Shown here piece after piece: positions 26,681 to 35,141 of a DNA stretch of 64,000 nucleotides. This stretch comes from Haliscomenobacter sp033763495 (GTDB lineage Bacteria > Bacteroidota > Bacteroidia > Chitinophagales > Saprospiraceae). Positions within the stretch are counted from its first letter, which is position 1; each line of letters begins with the position of its first letter. Below the pieces are notes generated by a model. The model searched no databases. It saw only the letters and a list, made by a program, of their open reading frames with translations, and was not told where the DNA came from. The stretch is taken from the NCBI RefSeq assembly GCF_033763495.1, contig NZ_JANRKL010000115.1:22528-86527 (forward strand), written 5' to 3'. Position numbers and translations under genes: made by a program.

Positions 26681-26778
26681 TGTAAACAGAATTATGGTCA
26701 ATGGTAGGGATGTAAAAAACGCAGCAGCACCCCTATTCTGTTCTGCAATTTTATGAAAAATTTATGATTTTTTTCGAC

Positions 26779-27363
26779 TTAGCTTCCAAACAGCCAGATT
26801 AACAGCAAAATATGCAAGTACCCATGCAATTCTTGCCGTAATATTTTTAAGGCTTTGCCCATTTGATTCTCCACTGTTTTGATGGAAATGCCCATTTGAT
26901 CCGCTATTTCCTGATAACTCATTTCTTCATAGCGGCTCAATTGAAACACCATGCGGCACTTGGGCGGCAAGCCATCGATGGCGCTGCGGATGTTTTGCTC
27001 CAACTCGGAATGCAAGTAGCTGTCTTCCGCTGTACCAGAGTCGCTGATTTGGGCCGAATGTGGCTCAATTTCTTCGGTAAAGTACTTGCGGCTGCGCAAA
27101 TAGGCCAGTCCTTCATTGACCGCCATCCGCCGCAAATAGGCATCCAGAGAGGAAGTGATTTCAATTTGGTGGCGTTTTTGCCAAAAGCGAAAAAAGACTT
27201 CCTGGGCAAGGTCTTCCACAATCACCGAATCCTTGATCAGGCGAAAAATAGCGCCACATACCTTCTGGTAGTTGTCCTGAAAGATTTCCTGAAGCGCGCC
27301 TTTGTCGTCTGTGCGCAGGCGATGCAGTAATTGTTGTTGTAGGTGTAAACGGTCCACTTGCAT
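26779..27363 (-). CDS. ECF-type RNA polymerase sigma factor
   Basis: A 194-residue extracytoplasmic-function sigma factor of the Bacteroidota FecI-like group. Region 2 lies at about 22-90 (VIVEDLAQEVFFRFWQKR) and region 4 at about 125-180 (LPPKCRMVFQLSRYEEMSYQEIADQMGIS then KTVENQMGKALKILRQ). The C-terminus ends in a hydrophobic segment (YLHILLLIWLFGS), as in many Bacteroidota sigma factors of this class. It is first in the cassette with FecR and the STN protein and should be held by FecR until a signal arrives. Targets probably include its own cassette. Confidence 0.92.
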   Translation of the reverse strand: MQVDRLHLQQQLLHRLRTDDKGALQEIFQDNYQKVCGAIFRLIKDSVIVEDLAQEVFFRFWQKRHQIEITSSLDAYLRRMAVNEGLAYLRSRKYFTEEIEPHSAQISDSGTAEDSYLHSELEQNIRSAIDGLPPKCRMVFQLSRYEEMSYQEIADQMGISIKTVENQMGKALKILRQELHGYLHILLLIWLFGS

Positions 27364-27616
27364 AGGTTGGTATCACATGACCCGGCTGCAAAATACGAGT
27401 AAAGTGCAAAAAACGGTGCATGCTTCGACTAAAGTTGCAAATGTGTGGAGCTATGAACTGAATTTGCAACTTGCTGCTTCATTTTTTTGTCCATCCAGTC
27501 CAACTATTTTTTACACCCTGGCATCTTCACAATAATGCAGCATCCAAGCTCCTCATTGTAAGCTATCGCTGACTGTTTTTTCGAATCAATCTCGTTGCAA
27601 TTTGGCCCATATTATA

Positions 27617-27648
27617 GGTTGGGGCAAACAGGAGTGTTTGTCCCAACC
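27617..27648. repeat. Short hairpin before the serine hydrolase gene
   Basis: Arms 27617-27630 and 27635-27648 (GGTTGGGGCAAACA with TGTTTGTCCCAACC) make a 14-bp stem with one wobble and a 4-base loop. It lies in a 333-base gap (27364-27696) that otherwise shows only AT-rich sequence. It could be a terminator or an operator. Confidence 0.5.
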
Positions 27649-27691
27649 TGGGGTTTTAAAAGGTATTCCACCATTTTGGCAAAATAGGGCT

Positions 27692-27699
27692 TATCTTTG
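27692..27699 (+). promoter_or_regulatory. -7-like box overlapping the apparent serine hydrolase start
   Basis: TATCTTTG is a full TAnnTTTG match, but there is no TTG 20 bases upstream. It overlaps the TTG codon that opens the reading frame at 27697, which would put the transcription start inside the frame and makes that start doubtful. Confidence 0.3.
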
Positions 27700-29046
27700 T
27701 TGACCACACAAAACCACAAGCCCAATGAAACTGCGCACAAAATCCTTCTTGGCATTTTGCTCATTGTCGTTGTCACCCTCGCCTGGAACGGACCTTACTA
27801 CTACAAATACGCCCAGGTAGGTGCCGCCTACAACGCCAAAATGACCTGCTCCTGCGTGTTTGTTTCCGGGCGTAGTTTGAGTTCGATTGAAAAAGAGGAT
27901 TTGTACGCCATCCCTTTTACCACCCAAACCATCGACCGTAGGGCGCATACGGTGACTTCCAGCATCTTTGGTTTGGTGTCCAAAACGGCATTTTACCGCC
28001 CGGGCTTGGGTTGTACCCTTTTGAATGAAACCACTCCTGGGAATCTGCGCAAACAAGCCCGTGTAAAAATCCCTCGCATAGCTACACAGGAATTGCCTGA
28101 TTCTTCCCTTCCCGATTTTATCAAAATAAACTTGGAAAAAACCCTGGACTGGGCTTTTTCTGAGCCAGACAGCACCCGCCCTGTACACACTCGTGCTGTA
28201 GTCGTCCTGCACGATGGCAAAGTAGTAGCCGAGCGCTACGCTGATGGCATCACCCGGAATACACCACTGATCGGTTGGTCAATGACCAAAAGTGTCACCA
28301 ATGCCATGATTGGCCTGCTGGTTAAAGATGGGAAACTCAAAGTGAGTGCTCCCGCCTCTATCAAAGAATGGAAAAAGGATGAACGCGCCGCGATCACCCT
28401 GGACAACCTCTTGCGCATGAGCAGCGGCCTGGATTTTGAAGAAGACTACGGCAAAGTCAGCGATGCCACAAACATGCTCTTCCGCGTGCCAAACGCAGGG
28501 CAATACGCCATCCAGTCGCCCCTCAAAATAAAGCCGGGTACAGAATGGTATTACTCCAGCGGCACCACCAATATATTGCAGGAATTGATCCGGCGGCAAT
28601 TCAAGAACTTGCCCGCTTACCTGGCTTTTCCACACCAACGTCTGTTTCAAAAACTGGGCATGAGTACAGCCATTATGGAACCAGATCCTTCGGGACTTTA
28701 CGTTGGCTCTTCGTACATGTTTGCATCAGCAAGGGATTGGGCCAAGTTTGGCCAATTGTACTTGCAGGATGGGCAATGGAAGGGTGAACAGATTTTACCC
28801 AAAGGCTGGGCAGCTTATTCTGGAAAAGAGACTCCGCATTCGGATGGGCTTTACGCTGCACAGTTTTGGATTGGCTACCGCAAGGAAGGTATGCCACAAG
28901 ATTTGTACTATGCTGATGGATTTGAAGGGCAGCGGGTGTTGATTGTGCCTTCTAAAAATTTGGTGGTGGTGCGTTTGGGCTGCACGCCTAGCGCAGGAAA
29001 TTTTGATGATGTGCGGTTTTTCCGGGAGATTTTGGAGGTATTTTGA
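27697..29046 (+). CDS. Beta-lactamase-fold serine hydrolase, membrane-anchored
   Basis: Up to 449 residues. An N-terminal membrane anchor (about 16-32, ILLGILLIVVVTLAW) precedes a periplasmic beta-lactamase/penicillin-binding-like domain. The catalytic SxxK is SMTK (Ser near 194); the second motif reads YSSG instead of YxN, and the third region is DGFEGQRV. This resembles class C-like esterases and peptidases (6-aminohexanoate hydrolase type), so a true beta-lactamase is unlikely. The start is uncertain: the frame has only TTG codons (27697, 27700) before the anchor, and the ATG at 27725 is out of frame. An ATT start or a sequencing slip are other options. Confidence 0.82.
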   Translation: MLTTQNHKPNETAHKILLGILLIVVVTLAWNGPYYYKYAQVGAAYNAKMTCSCVFVSGRSLSSIEKEDLYAIPFTTQTIDRRAHTVTSSIFGLVSKTAFYRPGLGCTLLNETTPGNLRKQARVKIPRIATQELPDSSLPDFIKINLEKTLDWAFSEPDSTRPVHTRAVVVLHDGKVVAERYADGITRNTPLIGWSMTKSVTNAMIGLLVKDGKLKVSAPASIKEWKKDERAAITLDNLLRMSSGLDFEEDYGKVSDATNMLFRVPNAGQYAIQSPLKIKPGTEWYYSSGTTNILQELIRRQFKNLPAYLAFPHQRLFQKLGMSTAIMEPDPSGLYVGSSYMFASARDWAKFGQLYLQDGQWKGEQILPKGWAAYSGKETPHSDGLYAAQFWIGYRKEGMPQDLYYADGFEGQRVLIVPSKNLVVVRLGCTPSAGNFDDVRFFREILEVF

Positions 29047-29052
29047 ATTATT

Positions 29053-29517
29053 TTATTTAAAAATGGCACCCACTTCGATTTCAATATTGGTAACCGGATC
29101 GTGTAGTTTGCCGCTGGTAAAAGTTAAAATGCTTTGATCAGGAAGTAGGATGTGGATGCTACGCAAGGTGGGAATGACCACCCAGGCCGATTGTACCCCG
29201 GATGGAAAATAGTCCTTGTAAATTTTATCAGTCACATCTGTCAGTGCCTGCTTAGGCGAAATAATTTCAATAGTGGTGATTGGGGGCGTGCTCAAACGAA
29301 TCTCATCCTCCGACCAATCGTATTCCATCAATGGAAAAATGGAAATGTCAGGAGTGTATTTTTCCTTAAGCTGCAAGCTGACTTGTGAAAGGATATCGTA
29401 TTGCTCTTCGTATCCAATAGATAATAAAGTCGCAATTCGGGTTTCTACCCGAGCATGATTTTTACTCGACATGGGTCTATCGATTTCGTATTCCAGAAAT
29501 TCTTGCGTTTCCATCAT
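29053..29517 (-). CDS. Uma2-family (DUF820) nuclease-like protein
   Basis: A 154-residue protein of the Uma2 family, a restriction-endonuclease-like PD-(D/E)xK fold common in cyanobacteria and Bacteroidota. The fold core is visible as KYTPDISIF (Asp near 65) and TTIEIISPKQ (acid-x-hydrophobic, then Lys), followed by a conserved SAWVVIP. No biological role is known. I place the start at the Met-Met pair (29517 or 29514), because the upstream ten residues (MHYFATKKTS) are unlike the family. It ends 6 bases from the stop of the converging serine hydrolase gene. Confidence 0.82.
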   Translation of the reverse strand: MMETQEFLEYEIDRPMSSKNHARVETRIATLLSIGYEEQYDILSQVSLQLKEKYTPDISIFPLMEYDWSEDEIRLSTPPITTIEIISPKQALTDVTDKIYKDYFPSGVQSAWVVIPTLRSIHILLPDQSILTFTSGKLHDPVTNIEIEVGAIFK

Positions 29518-29596
29518 GCTCGTTTTTTTTGTGGCAAAATAATGCATTCTTTAATAAAATGCAACCCATAGATTAACAAAAAGTTGAAATTTATTT

Positions 29597-30343
29597 TTAT
29601 TCCTCCAACATGTATCGACCAGTAACTGGCTCAATGGTATAAGTCGGTAAAATTTTTCTCTGCTCAAAAAAACCATATGCCTCTCCCAAATTATCCCAAA
29701 AGGGCAACAAGTCCGGTCGATTCAGTGCCAGCAGGTTCTTCCGGTTTTCCGGCGTCATCCGACAAGGGAAAATGTGGACGGGGATTTGTTGCTGCCCCGC
29801 ATTTTTGGCCTCCAAAGTCAGCAAATATACTTCCCTGATTTTTTCATCGGTGATCGGCAAACAGCCGACCGAAACACAATTGCCGTGGATGTAGATTTCT
29901 CCACCTGGCTTTTTAGGATCAGACAAAATTCGGTCGGAAGCATTCGGATAATTGATGCCCATCGAAAGGTGGTAACTGCTTTTGGGGTTGAACACCTCGA
30001 TCCAGTACAAGCCCTCGGGTACCTGCAAGTCGCCCTCCTTACGCTTGGGGCCAAGCAGGCCGGGTACTCTACAAATGGGATAGGTGCGAAAATGGCGGAA
30101 TTCCAGCGAATCCTGAATCCAAACTTCCAGTTGCTGCTCCGATTTAAATGCCCGCAAAAAAACAGGTGCACCCCATTGCAAGCCCTGAGCAGCCAGGTCA
30201 TGGGTAAGGGACTCTCCTACCAGTTGTCGGGCCAAGGCTACCCGATCGCCATCAAAAGTTTGATTACTATCCACTTGACCCGTACAGTTGGAAAAAAGTG
30301 AAACAAAAAACAGGGATAATCCCAATTGAAGCGTTCTAATCAT
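29597..30343 (-). CDS. L,D-transpeptidase (YkuD) family lipoprotein
   Basis: A 248-residue envelope protein. The signal ends at a lipobox-like SNC (Cys20). The YkuD catalytic motif is complete: IYIHGNCVSVGCLPIT (about 150-165), with the nucleophile Cys near 161 and the His before it. L,D-transpeptidases form 3-3 cross-links in peptidoglycan or attach proteins to it. The domain is of the ErfK/murein-transpeptidase type (EVFNPKSSYHLSMGINYPNASDR) found in Bacteroidota and related to DpaA-like enzymes, so a release or cutting role is also possible. It is alone on this strand. Confidence 0.87.
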   Translation of the reverse strand: MIRTLQLGLSLFFVSLFSNCTGQVDSNQTFDGDRVALARQLVGESLTHDLAAQGLQWGAPVFLRAFKSEQQLEVWIQDSLEFRHFRTYPICRVPGLLGPKRKEGDLQVPEGLYWIEVFNPKSSYHLSMGINYPNASDRILSDPKKPGGEIYIHGNCVSVGCLPITDEKIREVYLLTLEAKNAGQQQIPVHIFPCRMTPENRKNLLALNRPDLLPFWDNLGEAYGFFEQRKILPTYTIEPVTGRYMLEE

Positions 30344-30485
30344 GGCTCAGTTTTGTACCGCATTTTGGGGGGTTTTTCGGTTTTCCTGCTTGAAAACCCA
30401 CCACTTATGCAAACGTTCTCATCTAAAAAATGGTATGTTCATGTATCGCCACTTCTTTCAATCACCGACTTAAATAACCCTGACC

Positions 30486-31907
30486 ATGCAAAAAATGTTG
30501 CTTTGTACACTTTTGAGCGCGCTGGGGTGGTATCCACTTCTGGCCCGCAATATCCGGGTAAGTACTCCTAAAATGGAAATAACGGACAGTGGTACCTTCC
30601 TCCGTTTCACGGTGAGTTGGGACAATGCCTGGCAGAACAGCAAAAACCACGATGCAGCCTGGGTTTTTATCAAATACAAATCCAATGACCCCAACGCAGG
30701 AGCCCGGCATTGCCTACTGAATGCGCAAGGGCATCAAATGTTGAGTAAATTGCCAGCTAACTTGCCCAATCCGGCCCTGAAAGTGAGCCCTGACCATGTT
30801 GGGGTATTTGTACACTCCTCCCAGCCCTATCGAGGCCATGTACAATGGGAATTGCAACTTTCGCTTAATCCTCGTGGCTCAGGCATCATGGAGCAGTTGC
30901 CTGGCGAATGGTCGGTACAGGCCCTGGAAATGGTATTCGTCCCAGCCGGAGCCTACTACCTTGGCGACCCGGATACTACCTCCCGAAGCGCTGCCGCTTT
31001 TTTTGGCAATACGCCCAATTCAATGTATCAAGTCAAGCAGGAAAATCAGGTCATCAACATTGGCAGTCAGCCTGAGCAGTTGAATTATCGATCCGATCAA
31101 GCCATTTACCAGGGTGACCGCCAAGGCCCCGTTCCAGCCAGTTTCCCCAAAGGAGTCCAGGCTTTTTACATCCAGAAATACGAAATCAATCAAGGGACTT
31201 ATGCCAGTTTTTTGAACAGTTTGGGAGCTCAATCTTCTTATTTCCGCAACAATTTTGGAGGAAAAAACTACGCCCAATCCAGAGGCAGTATCGGCCTGGA
31301 CAATGGCCAATATAGCGCCAAAAGTCCTCAACGCCCCCTCAATTTTGTCAGTTGGGATGATGGTTGTGCTTTTGCAGACTGGGCTGGTTTGCGCCCCATG
31401 ACCGAACTGGAGTTTGAAAAAGCTTGTCGCGGGCCAGAGGTGCCCATTGCTCACCAATTCCCTTGGGGCACAGGCAACAAAAAAGACCTGGCCCGCTACG
31501 TGGATCGGGATGATGAACTTAAGCTCAAAACAGGAATCGACGAAGCTCAATTATCGGATCAAAACCGGGCGGTGTTTGCAGCCTCCTATTGGTGGGTCAT
31601 GGATTTGGCGGGTAGTCTCTGGGAGCGTGTTGTGAGCATTGGGCATCCGACTGGTCGCGCGTTCAAGGGCAGCCATGGTGACGGACGCCTGAGCGGCTAT
31701 GGCTATGCGACCAATGATGATTGGCCCCGTGGCGACGATGAGCGCAATGGAGGTTTTGGCTATCGCGGGGGTGGGTATTACGAACATGGCAAACCCGAAA
31801 CGGACTTTAACCCCCACAGCCCCATTTCCTGGCGCAATTTTGCAGCCTGGGCGGGTGGACCAAGGAGTATTGCTTATGGGTTTCGTTGTGTACGAACTGC
31901 CCCATGA
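30486..31907 (+). CDS. SUMF1/formylglycine-generating-enzyme-like secreted protein
   Basis: A 473-residue protein with a signal peptide (1-20) and a beta-rich N-terminal part (about 25-140) of unknown type. The C-terminal SUMF1/FGE domain (about 205-473) shows YIQKYEINQGTYASFLNSL, PLNFVSWDDGCAFADWAGLRPMTELEFEKACRG, MDLAGSLWERVVS and YGFRCVRTAP. The catalytic Cys pair of true formylglycine-generating enzymes is not evident, and no sulfatase is nearby, so it probably acts as a structural or ligand-binding relative. Similar proteins are found near gliding or secretion genes in Bacteroidota, but none is here. Confidence 0.85.
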   Translation: MQKMLLCTLLSALGWYPLLARNIRVSTPKMEITDSGTFLRFTVSWDNAWQNSKNHDAAWVFIKYKSNDPNAGARHCLLNAQGHQMLSKLPANLPNPALKVSPDHVGVFVHSSQPYRGHVQWELQLSLNPRGSGIMEQLPGEWSVQALEMVFVPAGAYYLGDPDTTSRSAAAFFGNTPNSMYQVKQENQVINIGSQPEQLNYRSDQAIYQGDRQGPVPASFPKGVQAFYIQKYEINQGTYASFLNSLGAQSSYFRNNFGGKNYAQSRGSIGLDNGQYSAKSPQRPLNFVSWDDGCAFADWAGLRPMTELEFEKACRGPEVPIAHQFPWGTGNKKDLARYVDRDDELKLKTGIDEAQLSDQNRAVFAASYWWVMDLAGSLWERVVSIGHPTGRAFKGSHGDGRLSGYGYATNDDWPRGDDERNGGFGYRGGGYYEHGKPETDFNPHSPISWRNFAAWAGGPRSIAYGFRCVRTAP

Positions 31908-32073
31908 TTTTGCCCCGAAAACGGACAGTTTTTGTATCAAAACCGGACAATTTCAATAAAACCACAACTGTAAAAATTTAAAAACCAATCACCTGTGTTT
32001 TTGGCATAAAAATAGCCCTGTTTTCACTATTAGCCCCTAAACCTTTGCCCTCATAGTTCAATAATTTGGAAAC

Positions 32074-34470
32074 ATGTTGTACAACTATTTCGCCATTGGA
32101 GTGCGCAACTTACTGAAAGACCGCAGTTATACCCTGCTCAATGTGTTGGGCCTGACGGTCAGCATTACCTTTAGTCTCTTGTTGATGGTATACGTCAACG
32201 ATGAGTTGAGTTACGACCGTTTTCACAACCAAGCGGAGCGCATTTTCCGCATCAGCTCCCACGTTAAGGAAACAGAAAATGAGTTCAACTGGGCCGTGGC
32301 TCAAATGTTGACGGGTGAAACCCTGAAACGCGAATATCCAGCAGAGGTGCAGGCCTCTTTGCGCCTGCTGCCCAACGACCGCCTGGAGTACCGCACAGGT
32401 CAGACCCGTTTTTTGGAAGAGAAATTTTACTTGTCTAGTGAAAATGTCTTTAATTTTTTCACTTTCCCACTGGTAGAAGGTGACACCAGAACGGCTTTAA
32501 AAGAACCCAACTCGATCGTTTTGTCCCAAACTACTGCTGAAAAGTATTTTGGCAAAAGCAGTTCCTACCTTGGCAAAACCCTCGACAACAATCGTGGCGA
32601 AACCTGGAAAGTGACTGGTGTAATGAAGGACATTCCCCAAAACTCCCACATTCGATTCGATGCTTTGATGGCCGACCACGAAATCTGCCAGATCGCGGCG
32701 GCTAATGGCGGGAATTGGGGGCAATTTTCGGCCTACAATTACGTGTTGCTGCATCCTAAAGTTGATCCGCAAGCATTTGAGACCAAAATCCGGGGCATGT
32801 ACGACAAATACATGGCTTCGATTTTTAAACCCCTCAAGATCAACATCAACTATGTCGTTCAGCCCATTACGTCCATCCGTTTGCACTCGAATATGACTCA
32901 GGAACCTGAAGCCCTGGGCAGCCTGGCCTATGTGCGCATCCTGGGGATTACTGCTGTCTTCCTGGTTTTACTGGCTTGCATCAACTACATCAACCTCACT
33001 ACCGCTCGCGCCACTCGCCGCGCCCGCGAGGTAGGTGTACGTAAGGCATTGGGCTCTACCCGGGGCAGTTTGGCTGCCCAGTTTTTAACCGAGGCGGCGC
33101 TGCTGGCCTTGATTTCCGGTGGACTTGGCCTGGCTCTGGCAACTGCATTGTTGCCCATCTTTAATACCATGGCCGGAAAATTGCTCACGATCAGTGCCCT
33201 GTTCCAACCTACCATTATGATTGGTCTCGCTTCCATTTTGGTGCTGGCGGGTTTGATTGCGGGGAGTTACCCTGCACTGGTGCTCTCCGGATTCCAGGCG
33301 GTGGCCGTGTTGAAAGGAGATCAAATACGGAGTAGTGGCGGCTGGTTGCGGCGGGCCTTGGTGGTCACCCAATTTGCAGCTTCTTTGATGATGCTCATTG
33401 CAACTGGAGTCATTTATGATCAATTGCAGTTTTTGAAAAATAAGGACTTGGGTTTTAAAAAGGATCAAGTCTTGGTTTTGCGCCCAGACCCTGGTAGTAC
33501 CCGCAGATCTGAAATAGTCGCTTTCAGAGATCTTTTGAAGCAAAACGCTGCTTTAAGTGCAGTAGGTACCTCTTCAGTTAGCCCTGGTATTGATTTAATC
33601 GATAAAATTTTGGTGACCCTTGAAGGCAATGAAGGCATGAAAGAGGTTGGCATTGATGTAGCTGGTGCAGATGAATACTTTGTTCCAACCCTGGGAATTG
33701 AGGTGGTAAAAGGCAAAAATTTCAGTGGCCAATTGGGAGATACCCTCAATGCGGTTATGGTTAATGAGGCCCTGGTCAAAAAGATGGGCTGGGCCGACCC
33801 CATTGGCAAAAAAGTTAGGGTGTCTGGTAGAAATGATGTACCCTTCGCACAAGTAATTGGGGTGGTCAAAGATTATCACCAAAAATCCATGTACAATCCA
33901 ATTGAGCCTTTGATTTTTGTATACCGGCAAGCAGCTTTTGTGGTGCATTCCCGCATCAATCCTGACAATTTACCACAGACCCTCAAAAGTGTAGAAGCCA
34001 GTTGGAACGCTGCTTTCCCTGCTCAGGAATTTAAATATACTTTCCTGGATGATGAATTTAACCAACAATTCAAGGCCGATCAAAAGCGGGGAACCTTGTT
34101 TTCGGTGTTCTCAGGCTTGAGCATTTTTATTGCTTGTTTGGGCTTGTTGGGGTTGGTGGCTTACACCACGGAACAAAGACGCCGGGAAATTGGCATCCGC
34201 AAGGTGTTAGGGGCCGGACAAGGACAGGTAGTGACCTTATTGGCGCGGCATTTTATCATTTTGGTGCTGGTTGCAGGGGTGATTGCCATTCCATTAGCGG
34301 CCTGGTTTTTGCAGGGTTGGCTCAAGGAATTCCCGTACCATACGGGCTTGCAACCGCTGACCTTTATAGCATCACTGTTGATTTTATTGGCTTTGACGAT
34401 GGTGACGGTGAGTTTCCATACGATCCGGGCGGCTTTGGCGAACCCGGTGAAGTCGTTGAAAAGCGAGTAG
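32074..34470 (+). CDS. MacB-like ABC transporter permease
   Basis: A 798-residue inner-membrane protein with two FtsX-type halves. Residues about 1-45 contain the first helix (LLNVLGLTVSITFSLLLMVYV), then a large periplasmic MacB_PCD domain (about 50-270), three helices (about 285-420, with the family motif RRAREVGVRKALGSTRGSL), a helix after RRALVVTQFAASLMML, a second periplasmic domain and three closing helices (QRRREIGIRKVLGAGQGQV). Such four-plus-four permeases of Bacteroidota work with a separate ATPase in mechanotransmission or export of lipoproteins, peptides or drugs. No ATPase is adjacent, so it must use one encoded elsewhere. Confidence 0.9.
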   Translation: MLYNYFAIGVRNLLKDRSYTLLNVLGLTVSITFSLLLMVYVNDELSYDRFHNQAERIFRISSHVKETENEFNWAVAQMLTGETLKREYPAEVQASLRLLPNDRLEYRTGQTRFLEEKFYLSSENVFNFFTFPLVEGDTRTALKEPNSIVLSQTTAEKYFGKSSSYLGKTLDNNRGETWKVTGVMKDIPQNSHIRFDALMADHEICQIAAANGGNWGQFSAYNYVLLHPKVDPQAFETKIRGMYDKYMASIFKPLKININYVVQPITSIRLHSNMTQEPEALGSLAYVRILGITAVFLVLLACINYINLTTARATRRAREVGVRKALGSTRGSLAAQFLTEAALLALISGGLGLALATALLPIFNTMAGKLLTISALFQPTIMIGLASILVLAGLIAGSYPALVLSGFQAVAVLKGDQIRSSGGWLRRALVVTQFAASLMMLIATGVIYDQLQFLKNKDLGFKKDQVLVLRPDPGSTRRSEIVAFRDLLKQNAALSAVGTSSVSPGIDLIDKILVTLEGNEGMKEVGIDVAGADEYFVPTLGIEVVKGKNFSGQLGDTLNAVMVNEALVKKMGWADPIGKKVRVSGRNDVPFAQVIGVVKDYHQKSMYNPIEPLIFVYRQAAFVVHSRINPDNLPQTLKSVEASWNAAFPAQEFKYTFLDDEFNQQFKADQKRGTLFSVFSGLSIFIACLGLLGLVAYTTEQRRREIGIRKVLGAGQGQVVTLLARHFIILVLVAGVIAIPLAAWFLQGWLKEFPYHTGLQPLTFIASLLILLALTMVTVSFHTIRAALANPVKSLKSE

Positions 34471-34526
34471 AAGGGACGCAAAGTTGTTATTGGATAAATG
34501 CAAAAGCGACATATTTTCACAAAGTG

Positions 34527-34650
34527 CACCAAGGCGGCACAAAGGACACAAAGTTAGACGTTGACGAGGTTTTTCATCCAAAATAAGAAAAAGTCGAGAT
34601 GTATTGCATTGTCAAAATTGCGTCTTTGTGTCCTTTGTGCTGCCTTGGTG
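34527..34650. repeat. Inverted repeat with 27-bp arms (CACAAAGGACACAAAG type)
   Basis: Arms 34527-34553 and 34624-34650 are complementary with one wobble mismatch. The internal words (ACACAAAGTTAGACGTTGACGAGG) resemble those at 42570-42600 next to the GH92 gene, so both belong to one dispersed family. It lies 56 bases after the permease stop codon, facing the converging secreted-peptide gene. Confidence 0.7.
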
Positions 34651-34736
34651 TCCTTTGTGCTCATTTTTTCATTGTGATACTTGTAAATTCAAGATGATTC
34701 ATGTTTGTGAACCAATCAAAATACTCCAGGTTTTAC

Positions 34737-35051
34737 CTAGTTCCCACCACCTGGACGGCGAGCTGGACTTTTCCGCCTGCTGCTTGCCCCGGGGTTAACT
34801 GGTTTTGCCTTAATTGGAATTCTGGGCCCCGGAGGAGTTGAATCATTGCGAACTCCGGTTTTCCCAGGAGCACTTGTCCTCGCTGTTGAAGTACCGGGCT
34901 GTTTGATTTTGACACCAACCGGACGAGCCTTAACGTAGGGCGGTTCAGTATCGGGGCGCTCGGTGTAGTTTTTAGTGCGCAGCTTCTCCTGGCCAAAGGT
35001 AACGGTGGCGATCAAGGTGAACAAGCTCAATAAGAGCAAGATCTTTTTCAT
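34737..35051 (-). CDS. Small secreted basic proline-rich protein, paralogue A
   Basis: A 104-residue protein. The signal peptide (1-20, MKKILLLLSLFTLIATVTFG) is almost the same as in the gene at 37996-38367, and both mature parts are short, basic and rich in Pro, Lys, Arg and Thr with no fold I recognise. The mature part ends in a SSRRKSPARRPGGGN tail. Its promoter carries a palindrome also found upstream of the paralogue. It lies directly downstream of the sortilin-like gene on the same strand. Function unknown; an extracellular peptide or matrix component is possible. Confidence 0.7.
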   Translation of the reverse strand: MKKILLLLSLFTLIATVTFGQEKLRTKNYTERPDTEPPYVKARPVGVKIKQPGTSTARTSAPGKTGVRNDSTPPGPRIPIKAKPVNPGASSRRKSPARRPGGGN

Positions 35052-35069
35052 AAGGTTTGTGTTTTTTTA

Positions 35070-35115
35070 CAAAACTATAGGCAAAAAAAAAACTGCACCT
35101 CACCTAAACAAGTGA
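35070..35115 (-). promoter_or_regulatory. Promoter with palindromic site for secreted paralogue A
   Basis: On the minus strand a TAGTTTTG -7 box (35077-35070) lies 18 bases before the start codon. Exactly 22 bases upstream of it is the imperfect palindrome TCACCT-AAAC-AAGTGA (35100-35115 in plus-strand wording). The usual -33 TTG is missing; the palindrome edge sits there instead. The same layout recurs at 38443-38488. Confidence 0.55.
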
Positions 35116-35141
35116 TTTTACATAGCCTGAAAATTTCCCGC

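Noticed and set aside
27697..29046. An antibiotic-resistance beta-lactamase
   Set aside because: SxxK is present but the second motif is YSSG, the N-terminus is a membrane anchor, and the sequence resembles esterase-like members; resistance cannot be supported.
30486..31907. A true sulfatase-activating formylglycine enzyme
   Set aside because: The paired catalytic Cys residues were not found and no sulfatase is nearby, so only the fold family is claimed.
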